From Bradyrhizobium sp. CCGUVB1N3 (GTDB taxonomy: Bacteria > Pseudomonadota > Alphaproteobacteria > Rhizobiales > Xanthobacteraceae): DNA of 64,000 nt. Of the stretch, positions 29,449 to 39,393 are shown in pieces. The stretch spans positions 2,976,001-3,040,000 of the forward strand of contig NZ_JANADR010000001.1 in the NCBI RefSeq assembly GCF_024199925.1, written 5' to 3'. The position numbers and the translations under genes were made by a program. Numbering within the stretch: the first letter of the stretch is position 1; every line of letters starts with the position of its first letter. Below the pieces are notes generated by a model. The model saw only the letters and a list, made by a program, of their open reading frames with translations. It searched no databases and was not told where the DNA came from.

Positions 29449-30936
29449 CAGGCTGTTGAAGAAGTCTCTGGCGAAGCGTTTTGGATCGTGATTCCCTAGG
29501 ATCAGGATTTTGCTGGGGTGGCACGATGCGGGGAAGTGACGAACGGTCTGGCTCGCTGTTCAGTTATGTTGACCTGGAGGCTCGGGTTCGCGTCGACCAC
29601 CCGCTGCGGGCGATCAGGGATCTGGCAAATGCGGCGCTGGGCGATCTTTCTGGGGAGTTTGGCAAGCTCTACACGGACTTCGGTCGGCCCTCGATCGCAC
29701 CGGAGAAACTGCTTCGGGCGATGCTCCTACAGGCGTTCTATGGGGTTCGCTCGGAAAGGCATCTGATGGAACGGATGGAGTTCGATCTTCTGTTCCGCTG
29801 GTTCGTCGGGCTTGGGGTGGACGATGCGGTTTGGGACCATTCAACCTTCTCGAAGAACCGCGACCGGCTGCTTGAAGGTGAGATTGCGGCCAAGTTCTTG
29901 AACGCGCTTTTGGCGCAGCCGAAGGTGAAGCGTCTTTTGTCGAGCGATCACTTCTCGGTGGACGGCACGCTCATTGAAGCCTGGGCTTCGATCAAGAGCT
30001 TCCGGAGGAAGGATGGCAGCGACAAAGATCAGGACGGTCCGGGACGCAATGCCGAGCGCAGCTTCCACAAGGAGAAGCGATCCAACGAGACCCATGAGAG
30101 CACGACCGATCCTGAGGCCAGGCTCTATAAAAAGGGCGACGGCCAGCCGGCCAAACTCTGCTATATGGGCCATGCGCTGATGGAGAACCGCAATGGTTTG
30201 GCGGTTTTAGGTGGAGTGAGCCAAGCTACTGGCACCGCCGAACGAGAGATTGCGCTTGCCATGATCGACAGGCGCGGGTGTGCGAAGCGGGTCACTCTGG
30301 GGGCGGACAAAGCCTACGACGTCACGCAGTTCGTGCATGACCTGAGAGATAGATCGGTTACTCCGCATATCGCGATCAATGGACATCTGAGTAAGACCGG
30401 CAAGCGGCGCAAGACGGCGGTCGACGCGCGTACCACGCGTCACGACGGCTATGACATCAGCCAACGCTGCCGCAAACGCATCGAAGAAGTCTTCGGCTGG
30501 ATCAAGAGTTCCGCTGGCCTGGCCAAGGTCAAGCTGCGAGGCCGCGACCGGGTGGATGCCGTCTTCGTCCTGGCGCTTGCGGCCTATAATCTGATCCGGC
30601 TGCCCAAGCTTCTGGCGGCACCGGCATGAGCATCCGAGGTAGATGGCGGGTCGTCGAGACACCAGGCTACGACATGGCCGTGGCGGGCGCCTACATCCTG
30701 TTCGATGACGACGGCGGCGAGTTCGCCTTCGATTGCCTCACGGGCTGCATTCATGGAGCCTGTGACGGCGATGCCGTCCAGTTCGGCTGGCAGGGAAACG
30801 ACGAAATGGAGCCAGCCAACGGTGATGGCTAGGCCGAACTGCGGGATGACGGCTCACTCGAAGGTGAAATCTGCCTCCTTAATGGCGACGACATCCCATT
30901 TATCGCGCGTCGCTCGAAGACTTCTTCAACAGCCTG
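29449..30936 (+). mobile_element. Complete IS5-family insertion sequence, 1488 bp
   Basis: The ends are inverted repeats with 19 identical bases, CAGGCTGTTGAAGAAGTCT at 29449-29467 and its complement at 30918-30936. The four-base target duplication TTAG is at 29445-29448 and 30937-30940. It carries a full DDE transposase and a small passenger gene interrupted by a stop codon. The intact ends and duplication suggest a recent insertion. Confidence 0.93.
29526..30629 (+). CDS. IS5-family transposase
   Basis: A 367-residue DDE transposase: N-terminal DUF772-type domain (FGRPSIAPEKLLRAMLLQAFYG), then the catalytic Asp in SVDGTLIEAW, Asp in LGADKAYD and Glu in RKRIEEVFGWIK. The ATG at 29526 follows GGGG by seven bases. 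No frameshift is seen, so it is probably active. Its stop overlaps the passenger ATG (ATGA). Confidence 0.92.
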   Translation: MRGSDERSGSLFSYVDLEARVRVDHPLRAIRDLANAALGDLSGEFGKLYTDFGRPSIAPEKLLRAMLLQAFYGVRSERHLMERMEFDLLFRWFVGLGVDDAVWDHSTFSKNRDRLLEGEIAAKFLNALLAQPKVKRLLSSDHFSVDGTLIEAWASIKSFRRKDGSDKDQDGPGRNAERSFHKEKRSNETHESTTDPEARLYKKGDGQPAKLCYMGHALMENRNGLAVLGGVSQATGTAEREIALAMIDRRGCAKRVTLGADKAYDVTQFVHDLRDRSVTPHIAINGHLSKTGKRRKTAVDARTTRHDGYDISQRCRKRIEEVFGWIKSSAGLAKVKLRGRDRVDAVFVLALAAYNLIRLPKLLAAPA

Positions 30937-30940
30937 TTAG
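30626..30940 (+). pseudogene. IS passenger protein interrupted by an amber codon
   Basis: A small acidic protein of unknown function often found beside this transposase type. It begins MSIRGRWRVVE and reads to TAG at 30830-30832 (68 residues). The same frame continues with AELRDDGSLEGEICLLNGDD and FIARR up to a TAG at 30938-30940. Relatives that I remember have Trp in the motif GDGWAEL, so TGG to TAG is the simplest explanation. The final stop uses bases of the target duplication: the frame runs through the right inverted repeat. Confidence 0.65.
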
Positions 30941-31047
30941 GTTACTGTTTGAGCATGATCTCCGCGCAAACGCGTACCGCGTTTGTCGCGAGGGAAAGCC
31001 ACGTCACACTTTGCGCTAACGCGGCCCTCCGGGTACGGATCATGCTC
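30937..31047 (+). repeat. Right part of the split intergenic repeat, bounded by GAGCATGATC/GATCATGCTC
   Basis: After the IS and TTAG the sequence continues GTTACTGTTT and then a 97-bp element whose ends GAGCATGATC (30951) and GATCATGCTC (to 31047) are exact inverted repeats, with an inner hairpin around CGCAAACGCG. The last two bases overlap the stop codon of the esterase gene. Confidence 0.75.
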
Positions 31048-32239
31048 AGGCTGCCTTGCGCCGGTGCAGGGTGTTATAGAAGGCCGTCTCGAAGCGCATA
31101 TACCCGGTGAACGAAGCCGGATCGCCAAACGGCAGAATCTGGGTCGCCCAGTAGCCGCCGACGCCGTTCTGCCGGTCGATCCAGTAGAACAGGTTCGCTA
31201 AGCCAGCCCAGCCGAGCGCGCCGGCCGGCCGGCCCGTCGGGGCCTCCTCGTCGTTGACCATGAACGTGAACGACCAGGATTTCGACTGGCCCGGGAAGAA
31301 CTCGGCATCGTTGGAGAGCGACTTGATCACCCCCGGCAGCGCCTTGACCTTGAGATCGCCGAGATGGTTCTTTTCCGCCATCGTCACGGTCTCCGCTCTA
31401 AGCACCCGGCCGTGCGGGCCGTTCCCGTCGTTCAACCACATCCGAATGAAGCGCATGTAGTCGCCGACCGTACTGTAGAGGCCGTGCCCGCCCATATGGA
31501 CCTCGGGCTTCGCCGGCAGTTCAAAGTCCATCGGCGTGAGCGAGCCGTCGGCGTTGCGGGCATGCATGCCGGCGAGCTTGCTGCGCATCACATCATTGAT
31601 CTCGAACGTCGTGTTCGCCATTCCGAGCGGCTTGAAGATACGCTCGGCGAAGACCTCGCCGAGCCGCTTGCCGGTAATGCCCTCGACGACCTGCCCTACC
31701 CAATCGATGTTCGTTCCATATTCCCACTTTGAGCCGGGATCGAAAAGAAGCGGCGTCATGATCGCGGCCTTGGACGAGGTGATCACGCTCGGCTGTCCGT
31801 GGTCGGTCGCCAGGCGCAGATAGTTCTCGTTGAAGAAGTCGTAGCCGAATCCGCCGGTGTGCAGCAGCAGCATGCGCGTGGTCACGTCGCGTTTCGGCGG
31901 GCGAAGCCTGGGCTGGCCCTTGGCGTCGAAGCCGTCGATCACCTGCAGCTTGCCGATGTCGGGCGCATATCTCTTCGCGGGAGCATCGAGGTCAAGCCGG
32001 CCCTCTTCGATCAGTTGAAGAGCGGCGGTGCCGGTGATCGCCTTGGTGGTCGAGAAGATCGCAAAGCTCGTATCCGTCGTCATCGCCTCAGGCTTGTCGG
32101 CCCGACGCTTGCCTGCGGCACCTTCGTAGATATTGCCGTTGCGATCCGTCACCATGGCGACGACGCCCGGGACACCCGGCCCCGTCGTGACGGTCTCATT
32201 GAGGATTGCGTCGGCGTCTACAGCAAATTCTCTGCACAT
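31046..32239 (-). CDS. Serine hydrolase of the beta-lactamase/esterase EstB family
   Basis: A 397-residue class C-like serine hydrolase. The nucleophile motif is STTK (SxxK), the second is YGTN (YxN), and HGGHGLYST supplies the third box. No signal peptide is seen, so an intracellular esterase is more likely than a beta-lactamase. GGAGG stands six bases before the ATG at 32239. It lies 79 bases downstream of the monooxygenase gene and could hydrolyse the ester or lactone that enzyme makes. Confidence 0.83.
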   Translation of the reverse strand: MCREFAVDADAILNETVTTGPGVPGVVAMVTDRNGNIYEGAAGKRRADKPEAMTTDTSFAIFSTTKAITGTAALQLIEEGRLDLDAPAKRYAPDIGKLQVIDGFDAKGQPRLRPPKRDVTTRMLLLHTGGFGYDFFNENYLRLATDHGQPSVITSSKAAIMTPLLFDPGSKWEYGTNIDWVGQVVEGITGKRLGEVFAERIFKPLGMANTTFEINDVMRSKLAGMHARNADGSLTPMDFELPAKPEVHMGGHGLYSTVGDYMRFIRMWLNDGNGPHGRVLRAETVTMAEKNHLGDLKVKALPGVIKSLSNDAEFFPGQSKSWSFTFMVNDEEAPTGRPAGALGWAGLANLFYWIDRQNGVGGYWATQILPFGDPASFTGYMRFETAFYNTLHRRKAA

Positions 32240-32318
32240 GTGTTTCCTCCATTGAATTTTGGGAGATGCGAAAAGAAGGGCCGCGCTCGCGGGGAGCGCT
32301 TGCGCGACCCTGCGTCGA

Positions 32319-33953
<1,635 letters not shown>

Positions 33954-34023
33954 GCATTCCCTCCCAATGTCAGACTTGTTTCTGCTCCCCGCCGCAAGGC
34001 GTGAGAGACGCAAGGGGAGAAAC

Positions 34024-34038
34024 GCAGATTGCGTGCCA
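34024..34038 (-). promoter_or_regulatory. Sigma-54 (-24/-12) promoter for the monooxygenase/esterase pair
   Basis: The - strand reads TGGCACG-CAAT-CTGC, one base from the consensus TGGCACG-N4-TTGC with correct spacing. An inverted repeat TTGGCT-N5-AGCCAA at 34080-34096 lies 41 bases upstream and may be the activator site. The rest of the 246-base gap shows nothing else. Confidence 0.6.
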
Positions 34039-34199
34039 GATCGGATTTCTGGATTTAAGCGCTTGCAGTCATTGAAGTGTTGGCTGCGGAAGCCAATTTC
34101 CTGTCCGTTCGAAATTCAAACGGGATGCGTGCGACCAGACCGAATTTCGATCGCCAGGCTCCGAAACCGGAACGTCGCGAACGCAATGTCGAGCCGCGA

Positions 34200-35270
34200 T
34201 CAAGCCTCGATCTTGCGGTGCAACAGCTCCGCCACCGCGGCGCCCATCGCCTCGGTGCCCAGCGTACCGCCGATATCGCGCGTCGCGCGTCCCTGGGCGA
34301 TCGCGGTCGCCACCGCCTCCTCGATCGCGCACGCGGCCTCCTCATAGCGAACCGCACCGCTCCTCTCGCCGTGCCAGGCCAGCAGCAGCGCGGTCGACAG
34401 GATCAGCGACACCGGATTGGCGACGTCCTGCCCGGCGATGTCGGGCGCCGAGCCGTGCGCGGCCTGCGCCATGGCGTGACGGTCGCCGACATTGAGCGAG
34501 CCGCCAAGGCCGAGGCTGCCGGACAATTCCGCCGTGAGGTCGGAGAGGATGTCACCAAACATGTTGGTGGCGACGATGACGTCGAAGCTGGCGGGGTTGC
34601 GCACCACATGCGCCATCATGGCATCGACCAGGACGTCGTCGACCTCGAGGCCCGGATAGGTGCTCGCCGCCTCGCGGCAGATGTCCAGAAACATGCCATC
34701 GCCGATCTTGAGCACATTGGCCTTGTGCACGATGGTGAGATGCTTGCGCCGCTTCATCGCCAGCCGGCAGGCGGCGTGCGCGATGCGCTCGCAGCACAAT
34801 CGCGTGATTCGGCGGAGCGAGATCACGACATCTGATGTGACCAGCAGCTCGCCATTGCCCTCTTCCATGTTGCGGTCAGCATAAAAGCCTTCGGTGTTCT
34901 CGCGCACCACGACGAGATCGAAATCGCCGAGCCGGCCAGGCCTGCCGGCATAGGTGCGCGCGGGCCGGATGTTGGCGAACAGATCGAGGTTCTTGCGGAA
35001 GTAACGCGATGGATTGATCTCGCCGCGCGCCTCGTCCTTGAAATCGAAGGTCGCGGTCGGGCCGAGGATCAGGCCGTCCGCCGCGCGCACCATGTCGAGG
35101 AGCTCGGGCCGCACCGTCGTGCCGAACTGCTGAAGGCTGGCATGGCCGATGGCATGCTCCTCCAGCCGCAGATTGAGCTGGAAGCGTTCGGACGCCACGC
35201 GCAGCACGCCCGTGGTCGCGGCCGTGATCTCCGGCCCGATGCCGTCACCCGGCAGAACCACAATTTGCAT
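34200..35270 (-). CDS. Isocitrate/isopropylmalate dehydrogenase-family enzyme
   Basis: A 356-residue NAD-dependent decarboxylating dehydrogenase. Family signatures are LPGDGIGPEI at the N-terminus, VVRENTEGFYAD (substrate loop) and NMFGDILSDLTAEL with the metal-binding Asp residues. In this family the sequence alone does not separate isopropylmalate, tartrate and related substrates; the lack of leuCD neighbours and the RENTEGFYAD loop favour a tartrate- or malate-like acid over leucine synthesis. GAGG stands eight bases before the ATG. It is divergent from the MFS gene. Confidence 0.8.
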   Translation of the reverse strand: MQIVVLPGDGIGPEITAATTGVLRVASERFQLNLRLEEHAIGHASLQQFGTTVRPELLDMVRAADGLILGPTATFDFKDEARGEINPSRYFRKNLDLFANIRPARTYAGRPGRLGDFDLVVVRENTEGFYADRNMEEGNGELLVTSDVVISLRRITRLCCERIAHAACRLAMKRRKHLTIVHKANVLKIGDGMFLDICREAASTYPGLEVDDVLVDAMMAHVVRNPASFDVIVATNMFGDILSDLTAELSGSLGLGGSLNVGDRHAMAQAAHGSAPDIAGQDVANPVSLILSTALLLAWHGERSGAVRYEEAACAIEEAVATAIAQGRATRDIGGTLGTEAMGAAVAELLHRKIEA

Positions 35271-35438
35271 CGGTCATTCCTCTGAAAGCCAGCTCTGGCC
35301 GATCATAGGCCATGGCGCGCAATCACCGCCCGATCTTCGCGCATAGCCGTATGCAAGCATATGCCTGTGGCACTCAGCGTGGCCGTAGTACATCCCGGGA
35401 GCAACACAGACGCCTCACGCCGGAGCAAAGCGCAGGCA

Positions 35439-36827
35439 ATGACAATCACGTTACCTGCGCTCACGAAGGAGCCCGAACGCCCCCTCGCCGACGGCCTGCC
35501 CACGATGCGCCGTCGCTGGGCGATCGCCGCGATCTTCACCGCGCTTGCGATGGCCTCGCTCGATACCGCGATCGCCAATATCGCCCTGCCCGCCATCGCT
35601 GCCGATCTCCATGTCAGCCCGGAGCAGGTGGTCTGGGTGGTCAACGTGTACCAGATCGCGCTGGTCGCAACGCTTTTGCCGCTGGGAGCGCTCGGCGAGA
35701 TCGTCGGCCATCAGCGCATCTATCTCGGCGGGCTTCTTCTGTTCACGATCGCCTCGCTGCTCTGTGCGGTGGCCTGGTCGCTGCCGAGCCTGCTGGTGGC
35801 GCGCACGCTGCAAGGCCTCGGCGCGAGCGGGATCATGAGCGTCAACACGGCCCTCGTGCGCTTCGTCTATCCCGGACGGATGCAGGGCCGCGGCTTCGGC
35901 CACAACGCGCTGGTGGTCGCGACCGCCTTCACCTTAGGGCCGTCGATCGCGTCAGCGATCCTCGCGCTCGGGCCGTGGCCATGGCTGTTCGCGGTCAATA
36001 TTCCTTTTGGCCTCGTCGCGATCGGCATCGGATTTGCAATGCTGCCGAAGACGCCGCGCGCCGATCACGGCTTTGATTTCCTGGGCGCCGTGCTGGCGGC
36101 GATCTGCCTCGGCCTGTTCATCACCGGCATCGGCAGCGCTGCGCACAATCTGTCCCCTCGCCTCGTCGCGGTCGAGCTGGTCGCGGCGCTCGTGATCGGC
36201 TTCATCCTGACGCGCCGGCATGCCGATCATCCCGCGCCGATGCTGCCGATCGACCTGTTCAGCCGTCCGATGTTCGCGCTGTCGGCGGCGACCGCGGTCT
36301 GCTCGTTTGCCGTGCAAGGCCTCGCCTTCGTCTCGCTGCCGTTCTATTTCGAGGACGTGCTGGGACGCTCCCAGGTCGAGACCGGCTTCTTCATGACGCC
36401 GTGGCCGCTGGTCGTCGCCATCATGGCGCCGATCGCCGGCCGCCTGTCCGACCGCCACGCCGTCGGACTCTTGGGCGGCATCGGGCTCGTGCTGCTCGGC
36501 ATCGGCATGGCACTACTGGCGACGCTTCCGGCCAACCCTTCCATCCCTGATATCGTCTGGCGCATGGTGATCTGCGGCATGGGGTTTGGGTTCTTCCAGG
36601 CGCCGAACATGAAGGCGGTGATGTCAAGCGCGCCGCCGCACCGGAGCGGCAGCGCCAGCGGAATCGTCGCCACCGCGCGGCTGACCGGACAGACGACCGG
36701 CGCGGCGCTCGCCGCGCTCTGCTTTGCGCTTGCCGGACATGACGGTGCGACGGTGGCACTGGCGCTCGGCGCCGGTTTCGCCGCGCTCGGCAGCGTGATG
36801 AGCTTCCTCAGGCTGGCGGTGAAGTAG
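35439..36827 (+). CDS. MFS drug/metabolite exporter, DHA2 type
   Basis: A 462-residue MFS protein with about 14 helices. The N-terminal motif LDTAIANIALPAIAADL is typical of the DHA2 (EmrB/QacA) group, as is the following EQVVWVVNVYQIA. The ATG at 35439 is preferred because the upstream in-frame segment from 35361 has no family-like sequence; neither has a clear ribosome site. Its last 20 bases overlap the 3' end of the convergent radical SAM gene. Probable proton-driven exporter; substrate unknown. Confidence 0.8.
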   Translation: MTITLPALTKEPERPLADGLPTMRRRWAIAAIFTALAMASLDTAIANIALPAIAADLHVSPEQVVWVVNVYQIALVATLLPLGALGEIVGHQRIYLGGLLLFTIASLLCAVAWSLPSLLVARTLQGLGASGIMSVNTALVRFVYPGRMQGRGFGHNALVVATAFTLGPSIASAILALGPWPWLFAVNIPFGLVAIGIGFAMLPKTPRADHGFDFLGAVLAAICLGLFITGIGSAAHNLSPRLVAVELVAALVIGFILTRRHADHPAPMLPIDLFSRPMFALSAATAVCSFAVQGLAFVSLPFYFEDVLGRSQVETGFFMTPWPLVVAIMAPIAGRLSDRHAVGLLGGIGLVLLGIGMALLATLPANPSIPDIVWRMVICGMGFGFFQAPNMKAVMSSAPPHRSGSASGIVATARLTGQTTGAALAALCFALAGHDGATVALALGAGFAALGSVMSFLRLAVK

Positions 36828-38418
36828 AGTGTGATGCGGACGCGACCGCTGCCGGGATCGGCATCGGCTCGTCCAGGGCGGCCAGGCGCGCATCGATGGC
36901 GTCGATGACCCGGCGCGAGAACGGTCCGAGATGCGCATAGGCCGCGATCATCGCGACCGCGATCCGGGCCGAGGACTTGTCGCGCTTGGCGCAAGCGAGA
37001 AAAGTTTTCCAGAGCGGACCGTGCGCTTCGGGAATGGCTGACGTCACGCGATGCACGGTCTCAAGCGCGCGCACCTTGTTGCGAATGTCGCCCTCGGGGA
37101 GCTCCGGACGCTGCCGCGAGCGGTCGAGCATCGTCATCAACCGGTCGACACGGCTCGCATAGGCGGCGGGATGATAGACGCTCTCCAGGACCTGCTTGTA
37201 GTCCGTCAGGATGTCCCGCAGCGGCCGCACCGGATCAAAGTTGATCCCGCCGGTGCACTGATCGCCCTCCGTGGTCGAGGCAAGATCGTGGTCCGCGTGC
37301 AGCCGGCCTTCGCGAGCCAAACGGCGGGTGAGCTGCGTGTTCGGCAAGGCATAGAGCAGGCCGACCATGCAGACCGGAATGGCGGCCTCCTCGATGAAGC
37401 CGATCATGGCATCCGCCATCGAGACCTTCTCGCTGTCGAAGCCCACGATGAAGCCGGCGGTGACGAGCATCCCGGCGCCGTAGATCCTGTGAATGCTCTC
37501 GGCGATGTTGCGCCGCGTGTTCTGCTTCTTCCGCATCGCGACCAGCGTCGCCGGGTCAGGACTTTCGATGCCGAAGAAGTTCGCCGCCGCCATCATGTTC
37601 AGGAGCTCCTGATCATCGGCGAGGTTGACCGAGGCTTCGGTCGAGAATTCGAACGGATAGTCGTGCGCGCGCTGCCATTCGGCAAGCTCGGGAAGGAACT
37701 GCTTCAACGACTTCTTGTTGCCGATGAAATTGTCGTCGACGAAATCGAGATGGCCGCGGTAACCCATCCGGTACAGCGTCTCGAGCTCGGTGAACATCTG
37801 CGGCGTCGTCTTGGTGCGCGGGACGCGACCGTAGAGCTCGATGATGTCGCAGAATTCGCAGGTAAACGGGCAGCCGCGGGAATACTGCACACCCAGATAG
37901 AGATAGTCCTCGAATTTCAGGAGGTCGAAGCGCGGCACCGGCGTCGTGGTCACGTCGGCCTGGAATTTCGGCGCTGTAAACACGCCCGACCGGGCGCCGC
38001 GGTCCCAGGCCGCGATGAACTCGTCGATGACGCCTTCGGCTTCGCCCAGCACCTGGAAGTCGGCCCGCGCGTAGACGTGGGGACTCGATGTCGGATCGGG
38101 GCCCCCGACGACCACCGGCTTGGCCTTGGCGCGGCAAAGCTCGATCAGCCGCAGCGTATCGGCCTGTTGCGGCAACATCCCGCCGGTGAAGACGACATCC
38201 GCCCAGTCGAGATCGTCACCACCGAACGGCGTGGTGTTGCAGTCGATGAGACGTATCGTCCAGCTCTCGGGCAACATCGCAGCGACGGTGATCAGCCCCA
38301 GGGGGGCTGCGGGGCGCTGGACGCCCATCAATTTGCAGGATTCGCCAAAACTCCAGAACGACTCCGCAGTGAACAGCGGGTAGAGCATGAGCACGTTGCA
38401 ACGGCGCGGCACGTTCAT
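36808..38418 (-). CDS. B12-binding radical SAM protein (DUF4070 type)
   Basis: A 536-residue enzyme with an N-terminal cobalamin-binding domain (about 8-140; VVVGGPDPTSSPH), a radical SAM core with CxxxCxxC at Cys183/187/190 (RGCPFTCEFCDII) and a C-terminal DUF4070-like region. This architecture is shared with the hopanoid methylases HpnP/HpnR and other methyl transferring enzymes; no hopanoid gene is adjacent, so the substrate stays open. AGGGGG precedes the ATG by four bases. Its 3' end overlaps the MFS gene on the other strand by 20 bases. Confidence 0.8.
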   Translation of the reverse strand: MNVPRRCNVLMLYPLFTAESFWSFGESCKLMGVQRPAAPLGLITVAAMLPESWTIRLIDCNTTPFGGDDLDWADVVFTGGMLPQQADTLRLIELCRAKAKPVVVGGPDPTSSPHVYARADFQVLGEAEGVIDEFIAAWDRGARSGVFTAPKFQADVTTTPVPRFDLLKFEDYLYLGVQYSRGCPFTCEFCDIIELYGRVPRTKTTPQMFTELETLYRMGYRGHLDFVDDNFIGNKKSLKQFLPELAEWQRAHDYPFEFSTEASVNLADDQELLNMMAAANFFGIESPDPATLVAMRKKQNTRRNIAESIHRIYGAGMLVTAGFIVGFDSEKVSMADAMIGFIEEAAIPVCMVGLLYALPNTQLTRRLAREGRLHADHDLASTTEGDQCTGGINFDPVRPLRDILTDYKQVLESVYHPAAYASRVDRLMTMLDRSRQRPELPEGDIRNKVRALETVHRVTSAIPEAHGPLWKTFLACAKRDKSSARIAVAMIAAYAHLGPFSRRVIDAIDARLAALDEPMPIPAAVASASHSTSPPA

Positions 38419-38519
38419 GGAACCCCCTCAAGGTTTCGTGCCGAGTGTACCAAAGCACGCCCGTATTGCATCCCTACAACGCGGGACAAGCTGTCACTTT
38501 CTGTTCCACGGTCGTTAGC

Positions 38520-38669
38520 ATGGCGTCGTATCAGGCCGCCTTTCTGGCGCTTAGGGCGGAGCGACGGCTCAGCATCGGCATAGGTGTGGTCGTCGTGCTT
38601 CTGGCCCTGCTCGATCTATTCCTCCACTACGAGAAGAGGCACCTGGAGGATGATGCCTCCGCGGACTGA
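38520..38669 (+). CDS. Possible 49-residue single-helix membrane protein
   Basis: Open frame beginning MASYQAAFLALRAERRLSIG with one strongly hydrophobic helix (IGVVVVLLALLDLFLHY) and an acidic tail. Charge distribution is that of a small inner-membrane protein. There is no clear ribosome site and no recognised family, so coding is only likely. Otherwise the 514-base gap 38419-38932 holds the promoter signals listed at 38707 and 38861. Confidence 0.35.
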   Translation: MASYQAAFLALRAERRLSIGIGVVVVLLALLDLFLHYEKRHLEDDASAD

Positions 38670-38706
38670 CAGGAAAGAGCCCACCAATAGAGTGCGACGC
38701 AGCACG

Positions 38707-38722
38707 CGGCACGAGCCTTGCA
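38707..38722 (+). promoter_or_regulatory. Sigma-54-like element upstream of the ior-sox operon
   Basis: CGGCACG-AGCC-TTGCA matches TGGCACG-N4-TTGCA in all but the first base, including the essential GG and GC pairs with right spacing. The distance to the iorA ATG, about 200 bases after the predicted start, is long. Confidence 0.35.
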
Positions 38723-38860
38723 GCCGGCCGCGTCATGAGCTCTGCGCGCCTCGCCGATGCACACGCCGCATAGCCGTGAAGACGGCGTAACACCGCGTCC
38801 TCGACAATCTTCCCGCAGCCGCAAGATTCTTAACGGGCCCAACCCCAGATTGTTGATTTG

Positions 38861-38874
38861 AAACGGTTCCGTTT
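38861..38874. promoter_or_regulatory. Inverted repeat upstream of iorA
   Basis: AAACGG-TT-CCGTTT, arms of six bases, 58 bases before the iorA ATG; a candidate operator. Confidence 0.35.
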
Positions 38875-38932
38875 GCCGGACAAATTGCGCGCCTTGGGCC
38901 TCATCGGTGGATGGGCCAATCAGGGGACTGCG

Positions 38933-39382
38933 ATGGCAAACCTTACGATCAACGGAAAATCAATCACTGTCGACGTCGAGCCGGATACGCCGCTGCTCTG
39001 GGCGATCCGCGAGAACGTCGGCCTCACCGGCACCAAATACGGCTGCGGCATCGCGCAATGCGGCGCCTGCACGGTTCACATCGACGGCGTCGCCACCCGC
39101 TCCTGCGGGGTCGCGGTCAGCGAGGCCGTGGGCAAGCAGATCACCACGATCGAGGGCCTGGCGAATGGCGCCACGCTGCACCGGGTGCAGCAGGCCTGGA
39201 TCGCGCATGACGTCCCGCAATGCGGCTATTGCCAGAGCGGCATGATCATGGCGGTCGCGGCGCTGCTCAAGGAAAAGCCGAAACCGACCGACGCCGATAT
39301 CGACGAAGCCATCACCAATATCTGCCGCTGCGGCACCTTCCAACAGGTGCGCGAAGCGATCCACACGATCGCGAACGCTTAA
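38933..39382 (+). CDS. iorA: 2Fe-2S subunit of a molybdenum hydroxylase (IorA type)
   Basis: A 149-residue electron-transfer subunit of the xanthine oxidase family. The first cluster uses Cys38/43/46/58 ([16 protein letters not shown]), the second Cys97/100/131/133 ([14 protein letters not shown]). AGGGGA stands five bases before ATG 38933. The large subunit follows 11 bases later. Isoquinoline 1-oxidoreductase is the name-giving relative; here the neighbours are sox genes, so the substrate may differ. Confidence 0.88.
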   Translation: MANLTINGKSITVDVEPDTPLLWAIRENVGLTGTKYGCGIAQCGACTVHIDGVATRSCGVAVSEAVGKQITTIEGLANGATLHRVQQAWIAHDVPQCGYCQSGMIMAVAALLKEKPKPTDADIDEAITNICRCGTFQQVREAIHTIANA

Positions 39383-39393
39383 CGGAGGCGGCC

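Noticed and set aside
35350..35361. TATGC-AA-GCATA inverted repeat between the dehydrogenase and MFS genes
   Set aside because: Five-base arms only, with no promoter boxes around it; possible but not supported.
37051..38583. Long + strand open frame opposite the radical SAM gene
   Set aside because: No motif or ribosome site; the - strand has the CxxxCxxC and cobalamin motifs.
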